A DNA stretch of 64,000 nucleotides from Thermohalobaculum sp963822985 (lineage in GTDB: Bacteria > Pseudomonadota > Alphaproteobacteria > Rhodobacterales > Rhodobacteraceae), in contig CAWGJU010000014.1 in NCBI GenBank assembly GCA_963822985.1, positions 1-64,000 on the forward strand, written 5' to 3'. The notes beneath the pieces were generated by a model. The model saw only the letters and a list, made by a program, of their open reading frames with translations. It did no database searches and was not told where the DNA came from. Position 1 is the first letter of the stretch. Each line of letters starts with the position of its first letter. Shown here one piece after another: positions 8,985 to 19,272 of the stretch. The position numbers and the translations under genes are program-made.

Positions 8985-9677
8985 TCACTCGGCCGCGATT
9001 GGAGCCGCTACGGGGGCGAGCCGGGCCCCGTGGCTGACCCGCTCTGGCGCCTTGTGGACCATGGTGTAGGCGTAGTCGACGCCCATGCCATAGGCGCCCG
9101 AATGCTCCGTCACGATGGCGATCACCGCGTCATAGGTCTCGCGCCGCGCCCAGTCGCGCTGCCATTCCAGCATCACCTGCTGCCAGGTCATCGGCACGAC
9201 GCCCGCCTGGATCATGCGCTGCATGGCGTAGTCGTGCGCTTCCTTCGAGGTGCCGCCCGAGGCGTCCGCCACCATGAAGATCTCGTAGCCGCCCTCGGCC
9301 ATGGCCGAGAAGGCGAAGGTGTTGTTGCAGACCTCGGTCCAGAGGCCCGAGACGACAACGTTCTTGCGCCCATTCCTGGCCAGCGCGTCGCGCACCTTCT
9401 GGTCGTCCCAGGAGTTCATCGAGGTGCGCTCGAGCAGCGGCGCGTCAGGAAAGACTGCCAGGAGTTCCGGATAGGCGTGGCCCGAAAAGCTCTCGGTCTC
9501 GACCGTCGTGATCGTCGTCGGGATGCCGAAGACCTTGGCCGCCTTGGCCAGCGCCACCGTGTTGTTCTTCAGCACCTGGCGGTCGATCGACTGCACGCCG
9601 AAAGCCATTTGCGGCTGATGGTCGATGAAGATGAGCTGGCAATTGTGCGGTGTCAGAAGCTCGGGCTGCGTGGTCAT
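8985..9677 (-). CDS. Isochorismatase-family hydrolase (YcaC-like)
   Basis: A 230-residue cysteine hydrolase of the isochorismatase superfamily. Asp19 (LIFIDHQPQMAF) and Cys117 (GLWTEVCNNTFAF) are the expected catalytic residues, and the region LLERTSMNSWDD near residue 85 holds the third position. YcaC-type members are cytosolic oligomers that hydrolyse amides, but few substrates are known. It is the first gene of the minus-strand run, about 80 bases upstream of the alpha/beta hydrolase, and it is divergent from the FixJ-type regulator at 9846. The intervening 170 bases should hold both promoters. Confidence 0.88.
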   Translation of the reverse strand: MTTQPELLTPHNCQLIFIDHQPQMAFGVQSIDRQVLKNNTVALAKAAKVFGIPTTITTVETESFSGHAYPELLAVFPDAPLLERTSMNSWDDQKVRDALARNGRKNVVVSGLWTEVCNNTFAFSAMAEGGYEIFMVADASGGTSKEAHDYAMQRMIQAGVVPMTWQQVMLEWQRDWARRETYDAVIAIVTEHSGAYGMGVDYAYTMVHKAPERVSHGARLAPVAAPIAAE

Positions 9678-9845
9678 CGGCGATGCTCCTCGGTTCTCGA
9701 TCGGTTCGGGCCGATTCAGGCCCGTCCCGGCCGATTGTCACGATTGCCGGCCGCGGCGGAATCATACGATGGTGTGGGGACCGGCCGGCGGGCGCCGCGA
9801 CGGAAAGATGCTGAGGAAGCCGCGCGCGCGGCGTATCCTCGGGCC

Positions 9846-10460
9846 ATGTTTGAATCGGGTCTCGTCCATGTCGTCGACGACGATGCGCCCGTCCGCGCCG
9901 GGCTCGAAAGCCTCCTGCGCTCGGCCGGGATCGACGTGCGCAGCCATGCCTCCGCCGATGCCTTCCTCGCGGCCGAGAGGCCGGACGTGCCCGGCTGCCT
10001 TGTCCTCGACGTGAACCTGCCCGGCCTCGGCGGGATGGAGTTCCAGGCGCGCTTGACCGAGCTCGGCATCCAGATCCCGATCGTCATGATCACGGGCTTC
10101 GGCGACATCCCGATGTCGGTCCGCGCCATGAAGGCCGGCGCCGTCGACTTCCTGCCGAAGCCGTTTGACGACCAGGACCTGCTCGACGCCCTCACCCTCG
10201 CCATCGAGCGCGACAGGGCGCAGCGCGGCGCGGCGGCGCGCCTCGCCGGCCTGCGCGCCCGCCACGACTTGCTGACGCCGCGCGAACGGCAGGTCATGGC
10301 GCTGGTCACCGCGGGACTGATGAACAAGCAGGTCGCGGGCGAGCTGTCCTTGAGCGAGATCACCGTCAAGATCCACCGCGGCCAGGCCATGCGCAAGATG
10401 CAGGCGCGGACTCTGCCCGACCTGGTGCGCATGGCCCGGGATCTCGGGATCGGCGGCTGA
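9846..10460 (+). CDS. Response regulator, FixJ family (REC + LuxR HTH)
   Basis: A 204-residue two-domain regulator. The receiver domain has the acidic pocket Asp11-13, phosphoacceptor Asp55 (LVLDVNLPG), Thr84 and Lys106 (PKPFDD). The output is a LuxR-type HTH over about residues 140-200 (LTPRERQVMALVTAGLMNKQ, then LSEITVKIHR). FixJ/StyR-type regulators bind DNA as dimers once phosphorylated. The histidine kinase convergent at 11166-12806 is the obvious partner candidate, and a lone receiver protein lies between them. Targets are unknown; the divergent hydrolase operon is one possibility. Confidence 0.92.
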   Translation: MFESGLVHVVDDDAPVRAGLESLLRSAGIDVRSHASADAFLAAERPDVPGCLVLDVNLPGLGGMEFQARLTELGIQIPIVMITGFGDIPMSVRAMKAGAVDFLPKPFDDQDLLDALTLAIERDRAQRGAAARLAGLRARHDLLTPRERQVMALVTAGLMNKQVAGELSLSEITVKIHRGQAMRKMQARTLPDLVRMARDLGIGG

Positions 10461-10775
10461 CGGCTCATACGCTCTCCGCCTGATCCGTTCGAAACGTCGC
10501 CTCGAGGCCGCTCAGCCAAATCCGAGCTCATGCAGCGGAGGTTGTCTGGTGTCAAAACAGGACAGTAAGAAGGATCTCTTTTGCGGAGTGTGCACGCGTG
10601 CAAGCCTGTTTTGGAGGCGCTGGGATTGAGGCAGAGGCGCCTTGTCGGGTGGCCCTGTCTCATCGCCGCATCGATCTCCCGGGGCCTGTATCATATCACA
10701 CCAGCGTATGATGGCGCATGCGGCGGCGTGCCCTGATGCTCCTCCGGATTATTCGGATCGGAGCACGCCATTCCC
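10461..10775. other. Intergenic gap between the two response regulators
   Basis: 315 bases without a convincing gene. Short open frames here have no family features. The last ~80 bases before the next start contain AT-richer stretches (TATCATATCACA) unlike the surrounding GC-rich DNA and may hold the promoter of the single-domain regulator. No clear terminator hairpin with a T-run was seen. Confidence 0.4.
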
Positions 10776-11153
10776 ATGCCGCCGCTCGTCGCCGTCATCG
10801 ACGATGACAGGGCCGTCGCGGAGGCAGTCTGCTCGCTCGTCCGCAGCCTCGGCCTGCGGGCCACGGCCCATCTGTCGGCCGAAGCGTTCCTCGCGGCGGC
10901 CGATCTCGAGCTCGTCTCCTGCGTCGTGACGGATCTGTCGATGCCGGGCATGGGCGGCATCGGCCTCAAGCGCGTCGTAGACGCGCGCAGGCCCGGCCTG
11001 CCGGTCGTCATGATGACCGGGCGCTCGGAGCCGGCGCTGCTCGCGTCCGCCGCTGCCGTCTGCCCTGAGGCGCTGCTCAGAAAGCCGGTCGATGCCGCCG
11101 AGCTCTGCGCCTGCATCCTCAAGGCAATCGAGCGCTGTCCGCCCCGCTGCTGA
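10776..11153 (+). CDS. Single-domain response regulator (CheY-like receiver)
   Basis: A 125-residue stand-alone receiver. Acidic residues Asp9-11, phosphoacceptor Asp53 (VVTDLSMPGMGG), Thr81 and Lys103 (LRKPVD) are all present, so it should be phosphorylatable. There is no output domain. It lies convergent with, and 12 bases from, the end of the histidine kinase. Such proteins next to FixJ-type systems can act as phosphate sinks or as an intermediate in a relay; that role is inferred from position only. Confidence 0.9.
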   Translation: MPPLVAVIDDDRAVAEAVCSLVRSLGLRATAHLSAEAFLAAADLELVSCVVTDLSMPGMGGIGLKRVVDARRPGLPVVMMTGRSEPALLASAAAVCPEALLRKPVDAAELCACILKAIERCPPRC

Positions 11154-11165
11154 TCGCCGGCAAGC

Positions 11166-12806
11166 CTATGCCGGAGCTTGCATCGCCCTGTCATCGGTAT
11201 CGGACGGCGCCGGATCGTCGGCACGCGCGGGCAGACGAATCTCGAACACCGTTCCCCGAACGTCGCCCGGTCGCATCTCGAGCGCACCGCCATGCGCCAG
11301 CACGGCGGCGCGCGCGATCATCAGGCCGAGGCCGATGCCGCCGCTCTTGGTGGTAAAGAAAGGCTCGAAGATCCTCTCCGCATCGGCCGGCGGAATGCCG
11401 GCGCCTGTGTCCTCGACACCGACCAGCACGATATCGCCGTCGCGCGCCGCCGTTCTGACGGTCAGCACGCGCGGCCCCGGAAGCGTCCGCATGGCGTCGA
11501 TCCCGTTGACGAGCAGGTTCGCCAGCGCCGGCCGAAGCTGGCTGGCGTCGCCGGCGACGGTCGGCAAATGGTCGGCCAGCTCGGCACGGATCGCGACGCC
11601 CGCGGTCCGCGCCTCTTCGCGGATGGCCGCGAGGCTCTCCCGCGCAAGCCCGTTCATGTCGATGGGCGTGCGCCGGCGCACGCCGCTGCGCAGCAGCGAC
11701 CGTATGCCATCGATCACGTCCGCGGCGCGATGCCCCTCCGAGGTGACGCGGTCGAGGGCGGCCAGCGCCTCCCCGAGTTCAGGCTGCGAGCGATCGAGCC
11801 AGCGGCGCGCCGCCCCGGCATTGGCGATGATGCTCGCCAGCGGCTGGTTCACCTCGTGCGCGATGGCGCCGACCAGCGCCTGCATGCTGGCGAGCCGCGC
11901 CTCGCGCAGCCGTCGCTCGGTCCTGGCCGCGCGCAGCAGGCGGTCATAGACCGCCACGGTCTCGAAGGTCAGGATCACCAGAACGATGCTCGACGAGGCG
12001 AGGCCGACCGCCCGACCCGCCCACCAGCCCACGCTGAACCGTGCGCCGGAGCCGAGCCCCGCGAGCATGGCGATCTCGATCAGCTGCGTCGCCAGCACCA
12101 CCATCAGCCAGAGGTCGAGCGAGCACATCGGGCGCCCTCGCCAGAGCACCGCGAGTCCGATGACCGAGATCAAGGCGGCGAGCGAGGGCACGACGTCCCA
12201 GGCCGTCGTGGCCAGCCGGGCATTGCTCATCAGCGCCGGCAGATCGTCGGCCGCGGCGATGCCGATCCAGGTGAGGCCCAGCACCGCGGTGACGGTCAGC
12301 GCGGCGCCGGCGAGAACGGCGGGCCAGCCCCGGATCTCTGCGCGTCCGGTCTCGGCGCGCGACATGAGCGCATAGGCGAGGATCGCCGACGGGAACACGA
12401 GCCGTCGACCGGCCGCGATCACCGCCGTCGTCTGTAGCCCCGCCCCGAGCAGCCCCGTTTGCGAGAAGATCCCGGGAAAGGTCAACGCCCACGGCACGGC
12501 AGCCAGGCCCGTGAACAGGTACCCGAGCGAGAGGACGAGGATCGCCCGGGAAGGACGGGCCGCGTGGATCGACAGCAGCATCACGGCCGTCATCACATCC
12601 GCCATGAGAACGGCCGTGGCATAGGACGCCAGCGCGGGAGCGCTGCCCGCGATCTCGCGCGGGGCGAACGGCGACGTGCCGATCACGACCAGGAGCATGA
12701 AGCCCGTCAGCAGGACCGCCGCCGCCTTTTGCCTGCGCCGCGGACGATCACCCGGAAGTGCCCCTCTTTCAGCCTCCCCCGGCGACCCGTCCATGCTGTC
12801 AGCCAC
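11166..12806 (-). CDS. Membrane sensor histidine kinase
   Basis: A 546-residue kinase. About eight hydrophobic segments span residues 28-285, forming a MASE-like integral-membrane sensor without an obvious periplasmic domain. A dimerisation/phosphoacceptor domain follows with His317 in IAHEVNQPLAS, the variant found in FixL/DctB-type kinases. The ATPase domain has N and G boxes (NLLVNGIDAM, VEDTGAGIPP) and ends GGIGLGLMIARAAV. The gene is convergent with two response regulators, which are the likely partners. The signal may be membrane-borne or redox-related, but this is not shown by sequence. Confidence 0.9.
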   Translation of the reverse strand: MADSMDGSPGEAERGALPGDRPRRRQKAAAVLLTGFMLLVVIGTSPFAPREIAGSAPALASYATAVLMADVMTAVMLLSIHAARPSRAILVLSLGYLFTGLAAVPWALTFPGIFSQTGLLGAGLQTTAVIAAGRRLVFPSAILAYALMSRAETGRAEIRGWPAVLAGAALTVTAVLGLTWIGIAAADDLPALMSNARLATTAWDVVPSLAALISVIGLAVLWRGRPMCSLDLWLMVVLATQLIEIAMLAGLGSGARFSVGWWAGRAVGLASSSIVLVILTFETVAVYDRLLRAARTERRLREARLASMQALVGAIAHEVNQPLASIIANAGAARRWLDRSQPELGEALAALDRVTSEGHRAADVIDGIRSLLRSGVRRRTPIDMNGLARESLAAIREEARTAGVAIRAELADHLPTVAGDASQLRPALANLLVNGIDAMRTLPGPRVLTVRTAARDGDIVLVGVEDTGAGIPPADAERIFEPFFTTKSGGIGLGLMIARAAVLAHGGALEMRPGDVRGTVFEIRLPARADDPAPSDTDDRAMQAPA

Positions 12807-13043
12807 TCCCTCGATCTTTTACAGAGGGGAGAATGCCAGAGGAATGGCCGGTCACAAATCCAGCATGGATCACGGCCCCGCTCTCTGCTCCAGAGCGCAA
12901 TGACTGTTGACTCCGCATGCCTCGCGTCGAGGGGGCTGCCACAGCTGACTGCTGCTCCCGCGATACCCGCCCTTCGGAACGGGACGGATCGTGACCCCTT
13001 CCGGACCTTCGTTATCAATGCGGGACGCGGTTGCCTGTTCGAG

Positions 13044-14105
13044 TCACCGACCCCCACCAAAACCGACACCGGGCCGCCGGAAACGGTCTGCGCCATATGG
13101 CGAGACGTCCACAATCGGCGCTCGCCCAAAGACGAGGTCGGAGACGATCTTGACGCTGGGCGGCCCGCCGGTCATGCCGAAATGCCCGTGCCCCAGAGCG
13201 AGGTAGAGATCCTTCCGGCGCCGAGCCTCGCCAAGTATAGGAAGGCTGTCGGGCGTAGAGGGTCGGAAACCCATCCAGAAGCCGTGCTCGCGCGTATCCA
13301 CGTCGGGGAACATGCCGCGGATGTGGTCGAGCAGCATCCGCGCCCGGACTTCGTTCGGCGGCGCATCGAGCCCGGCGATCTCGACCGTGCCGACGACGCG
13401 CAGCCCGTGCTCCATCGGGGTCACCCCGAAGGAACGTGACTCGTTCGAGATAGGCATCCTGAGCTCGACTCCCGGGGAGGTTAGCATGGCGTGATAGCCG
13501 CGCTCGGTCTCGAGCGGGATGCGGACGTCCAGCGGATCGAGCAGCTGCTTCGACCATGCCCCTGCCGCGACGACGACCTGCTCGGCGGAGCGCCACCTCG
13601 TGTTGGTCATCACGGTGTAGCCTCGGAATTCCAGGGGAATGATCTTCATCACCCTTTCTGCGGCGATTGTCCTCCGGTCTGGACGAAGAGCTCGCCGAGT
13701 GAGGTGACAAGTCGTTGCGGATTGACCGTGAAGCCGTTGCCCGGGATCATCATACCCCGCGTCACGGTGCGGCTGATGCTGGGGAAAAGCTGGCGCAGAT
13801 CGTCTGCGGTCAGCACCTCGACCCGAATGGCCCTGGCGCTCGCGCAGCGACCGCTCGAGCGCCGCGGCCGGCGTCTCGGCCTCCGACTCCCAGACATGAA
13901 CCTGCCCGATCGACCAGATTAGCTCATGAAACAGGGTCTGCCCAAGCAGCTCCTCCCAGCAATCAAACGTGTTGCGATGGAGCGCCCGCATGGCGTTGGA
14001 GATCGGGCTACGGCGTGCTCGCCTATTTCGGCCGGCCAGGCGCGCACGAGGACAATTCCAAGCGCGCGATCGGTCTGGCTGTGACGCGTACAGTGGGTGC
14101 TGCAT
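13044..14105 (-). pseudogene. DadA-like FAD-dependent amino acid oxidase, 5'-truncated and frameshifted
   Basis: Blocks in different minus frames spell the middle and end of a glycine/D-amino-acid oxidase family protein: RALGIVLVRAWPAEIGEHAV (near 14080), ISNAMRALHRNTFDCWEELL, EVLTADDLRQLFPSISRTVT with GMMIPGNGFTVNPQRLV, then EQVVVAAGAWSKQLLDPLDV and GFRPSTPDSLPILGEA with GHGHFGMTGGP. The N-terminal GxGxxG FAD-binding Rossmann motif is absent, and DNA upstream of about 14105 does not supply it. At least three frame changes occur. The normal end (SPYGADRF) also runs on without its stop, so the 3' end looks recombined too. This is a true relic. Confidence 0.75.
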
Positions 14106-14271
14106 TTGGCGAGGAGCCGTGCAGGGAGTGAGAGGACGCGAATGCGCGGGCATGTTGGGCTGTCGGACGCCGCGATACAAAAGACCAGAGCTCTGGGCCG
14201 ACGGCGCCACAACGCCGAGGGGAGGGCGAAGGGTGAGCGTTCACCGCGCCGCCGCGGACTGACGCCGGGGT

Positions 14272-15648
14272 TCAGAGGTCGGGCTCGTCTGCGAGCCGGG
14301 CAATGGCTGCCTCGAACGCGTCCACCGTCCGGACCATGTCCTCGGCTGTGTGCGCTGCGGAGACAAGGCCGCCGGGCCAGTTGCTGATATCCACGCCGTT
14401 GACGAGGAGCGCGATGCGGAGCCGCTCGACCAGGGTTCTCGCCGCGGCCTTCAGTTCGCGCGCCGGGACCGAGGCCGGGTCAAAGGTCGTGGCGTCGATG
14501 GCCCGGTTCTCTGGATTGAGGAAGATATGGAAGCCGGAGAACGTCCCGTACGTCACGAAGGGGCTGCCGGCCGCTTTGAAGACGACGTTGAGGCGGGCGC
14601 GGAGCTCCGCGGCGTACGCATTCGCGGCGTCGCACGCATCCGTGGTCGCTATGATGTCGAGCGCCGCGATCCCCGCGGCGGCCGAGATGGGGTTCGCGTT
14701 GAAGGTTCCGGGATGCTGGATCTTCTCAAACCCCTTCGCCTCCGCCGCGAAGAAGTCCAAACGATCGAGGATGTCGGCCCGCCCGCCGACCGCGCCGCCC
14801 GGCAGACCTCCGGCCACGATCTTCGCCATCGTGGTGAGATCGGGGATGATGCCGAACTGCGCCTGCGCCCCGCCCGGCGACACGCGGAAGCCGGTGATCA
14901 CCTCATCGAAGATGAGGAGGACGCCGGCCTCGGCGGTCGCCTCGCGCAAGGTGGCGAGGAAGCCGTCCGCGGTAGGCATCCGGCCGAACGAGGCTCCGGT
15001 GGGCTCGATGATGGCGGCCGCGATGTCGTCGCGCAAGGCGAACGTCCGCCGCAACGCCTCGGGATCGTTGGGCCGCAGCAGGATCACATTATCGTTGATG
15101 CCGTCCACCACCCCGGGCGTGGGCGTGCCGTCGAAATGGCTCGCATAGCCCGACGTCATGTGATCGTGCCAGCCGTGGAAGTGCGTGGCGAACCGCACGA
15201 GCTTCGGCCGGCCGGTGAACGCGCGGGCGAGGCGCAGCGCAAGGTGCGTCGCCTCCGTGCCCGAGGCGGTGAAGCGGATGCGCTCGACGCCCGGCATCAG
15301 CCGCTTGACCGCCTGCCCCCAGCGCACCTCGCGAGCCGTGCCGGCGCCGAACTGCGTGCCCTCGGCCAGGGCCTCGACGCAGGCCGCCTGGACTTGCGGA
15401 TGGCAATGCCCGAGCAGCAATGCGCCGTGCCCGCCGAAATAATCGACGTATTCGTTGCCGTCGACGTCCCACTTCCGGCCCGCCCTGCCCGCGTCGACAT
15501 AGATGCCGTAGGGTTGGAGGAACCGCCCGTCATGGGTGATCCCGCTCGGGAACACCTCGCGCGCCGCCCTCGCCAGCTCGGCCGACCTCGGCGTCCGCTG
15601 CCGGTACTCGGCGATCAAGCTGGAGTTGGTCTGCGCGTCGATCGACAT
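14272..15648 (-). CDS. Class III (glutamate-1-semialdehyde aminomutase-like) aminotransferase
   Basis: A 458-residue fold-type I PLP enzyme. Asp248 (LIFDEVITGFR) pairs with the PLP pyridine nitrogen and Lys276 (TMAKIVAGGLPGG) is the Schiff-base lysine. HFHGWHDH near residue 155 and the GTFNANP stretch are typical of the HemL-like branch. In this catabolic setting, separate from any haem genes, it is more likely a transaminase or aminomutase of an amino acid or amine than a haem enzyme. It ends 167 bases after the truncated DadA relic and is divergent from the dimethylformamidase-like gene. Soluble, cytosolic. Confidence 0.88.
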   Translation of the reverse strand: MSIDAQTNSSLIAEYRQRTPRSAELARAAREVFPSGITHDGRFLQPYGIYVDAGRAGRKWDVDGNEYVDYFGGHGALLLGHCHPQVQAACVEALAEGTQFGAGTAREVRWGQAVKRLMPGVERIRFTASGTEATHLALRLARAFTGRPKLVRFATHFHGWHDHMTSGYASHFDGTPTPGVVDGINDNVILLRPNDPEALRRTFALRDDIAAAIIEPTGASFGRMPTADGFLATLREATAEAGVLLIFDEVITGFRVSPGGAQAQFGIIPDLTTMAKIVAGGLPGGAVGGRADILDRLDFFAAEAKGFEKIQHPGTFNANPISAAAGIAALDIIATTDACDAANAYAAELRARLNVVFKAAGSPFVTYGTFSGFHIFLNPENRAIDATTFDPASVPARELKAAARTLVERLRIALLVNGVDISNWPGGLVSAAHTAEDMVRTVDAFEAAIARLADEPDL

Positions 15649-15934
15649 CGGGCGTCTCCATGGCTAAGCCCGTTCCAAGAACGGCGGGCGCGAACGGTGG
15701 GTGCGACGATCATGCCGGCGACGGGGCGGTGGGGACAAGCCTCCGGCAGTGATCGCGTCCGGCGCGCACCGATCGGGACGGGAGTAGGCAGAATTGAACC
15801 CGCGCGGGGCACCGGACGACATCTTCCGTTCCGGAAGGATTTCCAGCTCTTATAGCAGCGGTCGGGCAACCGAATGCCGCCGTCGGGTTCGGTCGCGCCG
15901 CGTCCGGTCCCGCACCGCACGACAGGATAGCCCA

Positions 15935-18111
15935 GTGGCCATATTGAACCCGTCCCCAGCCGAGATCCCGATTACCGGTTACACCGACGAGATCTCGGTG
16001 CGGCCAGGGGGCCGGCTTGCCTTGAAGGCCAGCGCGGGCGGGACCGGAGCCGTCACTGCCCAGCTGGTCACGATCGGATACGCCGACGCCAATCCGGACG
16101 GGCCGGGAATGGCGGTCACGTTGGTACCCGGCGGCTATGAAGGGAGTTTCCCGGCGCGCAGGCAGGAGCTGGTGCTCGGCTCCTACGGCCGCGTTCCGAC
16201 GGGCGGGGTACTGGATCGCCCGGCGGTTGCCCTGTCCTTCAACGTCCAGCCCTGGCTGCTGCGCGAGACGCCGAGCGCGCTGGTCTCGGTGGGTCAGGGG
16301 GAGGGCTTCACCATCGCCGCCTCGTCCACGGAGCTGAGCTGGGAGGACGGGGGCTCGTTCTGCGTCGTGCCGTTCCGGATGAAGCGCCGCGCCTGGTACC
16401 GCGTGACGCTGATCCTCGCCCGGAGCACCGGCTGCGTCAACCTGTCCGTCCAACCGCTCGATGGCCGTGCGGGCGGGGCGTCGACCTGGGCCGCCTGGCG
16501 GGCTCCGCCGCTCCCCTTCGACGCGCCGCTCTTCATCGCCGCGGCGCATCGCGACGGCCGCATGCGCGCCCACTTCAACGGCCGCATCGAGGACCTCCGC
16601 GTCCTCGCCGCGACGGCGACCGGCGCCTTGACAGGCGAGTGCCTCGCCTTCTGGGACTTTTCGCGCGGGATCGAGACCCAGTCCATCATCGACGCCGGGC
16701 CGCATGCGCTGCACGGCCGGCTCGTCAATCTCCCCACGCGCGCCGTCACGGGCTCGCGCTGGGACGGCAGCGAGCACCGGTGGACGCACGCGCCCGACCA
16801 TTACGCCGCCGTTCACTTCCACGAGGACGACGTCGGCGACGCTGGCTGGGAGACCGACCTCGACCTGCCGATCCCCGACGATTGCGCCGAGCGGCATCTA
16901 CGGGGTGCGGCTGCAGCAGGCGGGCGGCGAGGACGTCTGCCGTTCTACGTCCTGCCTCCGCGCGGGAAGCGGGCGGCGGATCTGGCTTTCCTCGCCTCGA
17001 CCTTCACCTACCAGGCCTATGCCAACCACCCGCGCGGCAATGCCGATGAGGACTACCTGCGCGCGCGCCGCGGCCTGGGGCGCGCCGCACGGAGCCGGAC
17101 CAGTACCCGCGTCTACGGCTCCTCCACCTACAACCTCCACCCGGACGGGTCGGGCACGCCTATTCGTCGCGGCTCCGGCCGATCCTGACCATGCGGCCGG
17201 GCTTTCTGACCTTCGACGACGCCCGCGGCTCGGGCCTGCGGCATTATCCGGCCGATACCCATCTGCTCGGCCTGGCTGGGCCAAGGGCATCGCCTTCGAC
17301 GTCGCTGACCGACGAGGACCTGGACGACGAGGGCGTCGAGCTGCTGCGCGCGCTACGCGGCCGTCGTGACCGGCTCGCACCCCGAATACCACACGCCGCG
17401 AGACGCTCGACGCACTGCAGTCCTATACCGAGGGCGGCGGCAAGCTCGCCTATCTCGGCGGCAACGGGTTCTACTGGCGCGATCGCGAAATCGGCGCTGG
17501 CACCCGGGATCATCGAGGTGCGCCGCGCCGAGGGCGGCATTCGCGCCTGGGCGACCGAGCCCGGCGAGAACTATCACGCCCTCGACGGCCAGTACGGCGG
17601 GCTCTGGCGCCGCAACGGCCGGCCGCCGCAGGCGCTGGTCGGGCGTCGGATTCTCCAGCCAGGGGCTCTTCGAGGGCTCCTACTACCGCCGGCGCCGAGC
17701 CTCCTACGACCCGTCCGTCGCCTGGGTCTTCGAGGGCGTCGAGGAGGAGCGGATCGGCGACTACGGCTTCTCCGGGCGGCGGCGCCGCCGGCTTCGAGCT
17801 CGATCGCGCCGACGTCGAGCTCGGGCACGCCGGAAAGCGCCGTGATCCTCGCTCGCAGCGAGGGGCATGGCGAGAGCTTCATCCCGGTTCCCGAGGAGCT
17901 GCTGACGCATTTGCGGACCGTGTCGGGCGAGCCCCCGCGCGATCTCGTCCGCGCCGAAATGGTGCTGACGACGACGCCGGGCGGCGGACAGGTGTTCTCT
18001 ACCGGCTCCATCACCTTCTGCGGCAGTCTCCCCTGGAACGACTTCGACAATGGCGTCGCGAGGATCCTTCAGAACGTGCTCGCCCGATTCACGGCGAGGA
18101 GCCCGGGATAG
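15935..18111 (+). pseudogene. N,N-dimethylformamidase large-subunit-like protein, many frameshifts
   Basis: The product matches the DmfA2/DMFase beta family, which forms the catalytic large subunit that hydrolyses N,N-dimethylformamide or similar amides. A GTG at 15935 (VAILNPSPAEIPITGYTDE) is the likely start. The N-terminal lectin-like half is intact to about 16890 (CLAFWDFSRGIETQSIIDAG). Family-typical blocks then appear in alternating frames: SGIYGVRLQQAGGEDV, STFTYQAYANHPRGNADEDY, VYGSSTYNLHPDGSG, SRLRPILTMRPGFLTF, GSGLRHYPADTHLL, VVTGSHPEYHTP, GGGKLAYLGGNGFYW and GIIEVRRAEGGIRAWATEPG. The C-terminus ends SLPWNDFDNGVARILQNVLA. At least eight single-base frame changes between 16890 and 17820, with no block missing, suggest local sequence error or very recent decay. 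Confidence 0.75.
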
Positions 18112-18351
18112 GGCATCCCGGCCGCATCTCCGGCCACAGGGTCGCCATTTGGCGGTCCGGGAGCTCGCGGCGGGTCGCCGGGCTGCGCACGCGCCGGGGA
18201 GCACCGCGCCGGCCGGGCGCGAGAGGATTTGCGTTCCCTCGCCGCCGGATTATGGTCGTCGCGGGAACGCCGATCGGGCTGCTGCGCCGGGCCGTAAGGC
18301 GCGCGGGCTTTAACGGACCGGACGCGACAGATGCGCCAGCGAGGGGGGACC

Positions 18352-19221
18352 ATGCGCACCGATGAAATCTACTACGAACGCCTGACGTGGCCTGAGATCC
18401 GCGAAGCGGCCCGGCAGGACAAGGTGATGGTCGTCCCCTTCGCGTCGATCGAGCAGCACGGGCCACACCTGCCCGTCGACGTGGACCTTCGCCTCGCCTC
18501 TGAGGTCTGCGCCCGGGCCGCGCGGCGCAACCCGAATTGCCTCGTGATGACGCCGATGGCCTATGGCTTCGAGCCGCACCACATGGCGTGGCCCGGAACG
18601 ATCGACGTCGACTGGGACGTGCTTATCCGCTACGGCGTCTGCGTCGTCTCCTCGCTGGCGCGGCACGGCTTCAAGCGGATCCTGATCATCAACGGGCACG
18701 GGTCGAACCGGCCGATCATGGAGATGATCGTCCGTCTCGCGCAGGTGCGCCATCCCGAGGCGCTGATTGCGGGGCAGTCCTGGTTTGCCCTCGGCGCGGT
18801 CGCAAGGGCGTTCCAGCCGCTGCAGGAAAGCGTGCATACAAGCCACGCCTGCGAACTCGAGACTGCGGCCTATCTCGCCATCGATCCCGACCGCGTAAAG
18901 ATGAGCGAAGCCGTCCCCGACTACTCGTTCCGCCGCAGCCCGCGTTTTTGGGCCGACCTCACGGGCAAGCGTCCCGACCCGGACTCCACCGTTCCGCTGA
19001 TGGCAATGGAGTACTTCGCCACCGGATCGCAGACCGGCACGCGTGGCGACCCCACCAAGGCGACCGCGGATAAGGGTCAGGCGGCGCTGGAGGCCGCCGC
19101 CGACGAGGTCTCGGCCATCATCGACGAGCTGCGCGCACGTGAGATCCTGCCGCCTCCGGACCATCACGAGTCAGATGTCGAGGAGCTGAAGGCGCGGGCG
19201 GCCGCCACCGCGAGGAGGTGA
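18352..19221 (+). CDS. Creatininase-family amidohydrolase
   Basis: A 289-residue metal-dependent cyclic/linear amide hydrolase. Ligands match creatininase: Glu34, His36 and Asp45 (SIEQHGPHLPVDVD), His116 (INGHGSNRP) and Glu168 (TSHACELETA). The ATG at 18352 directly follows a strong GAGGGGGG ribosome site, so it is preferred over an ATG 21 bases upstream. Family members cleave creatinine, N-formyl or N-acyl amides. It follows the dimethylformamidase-like gene on the same strand after a 240-base gap in which no gene is seen, and may act on related amides; the substrate is unproven. Confidence 0.9.
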   Translation: MRTDEIYYERLTWPEIREAARQDKVMVVPFASIEQHGPHLPVDVDLRLASEVCARAARRNPNCLVMTPMAYGFEPHHMAWPGTIDVDWDVLIRYGVCVVSSLARHGFKRILIINGHGSNRPIMEMIVRLAQVRHPEALIAGQSWFALGAVARAFQPLQESVHTSHACELETAAYLAIDPDRVKMSEAVPDYSFRRSPRFWADLTGKRPDPDSTVPLMAMEYFATGSQTGTRGDPTKATADKGQAALEAAADEVSAIIDELRAREILPPPDHHESDVEELKARAAATARR

Positions 19222-19272
19222 CCCGCGCAGCCTGATGGCAGGCGCCGGGCCGTTCGGCGCGGTGGGCCGGCG

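Noticed and set aside
13025..13060. A tRNA-like stretch (TTCGAGTC followed by ACCCCCACCA) at the end of the DadA relic, as a possible att site
   Set aside because: The bases on either side of the loop do not form a T-stem, no matching acceptor 5' strand is found within 100 bases, and no cloverleaf can be drawn.
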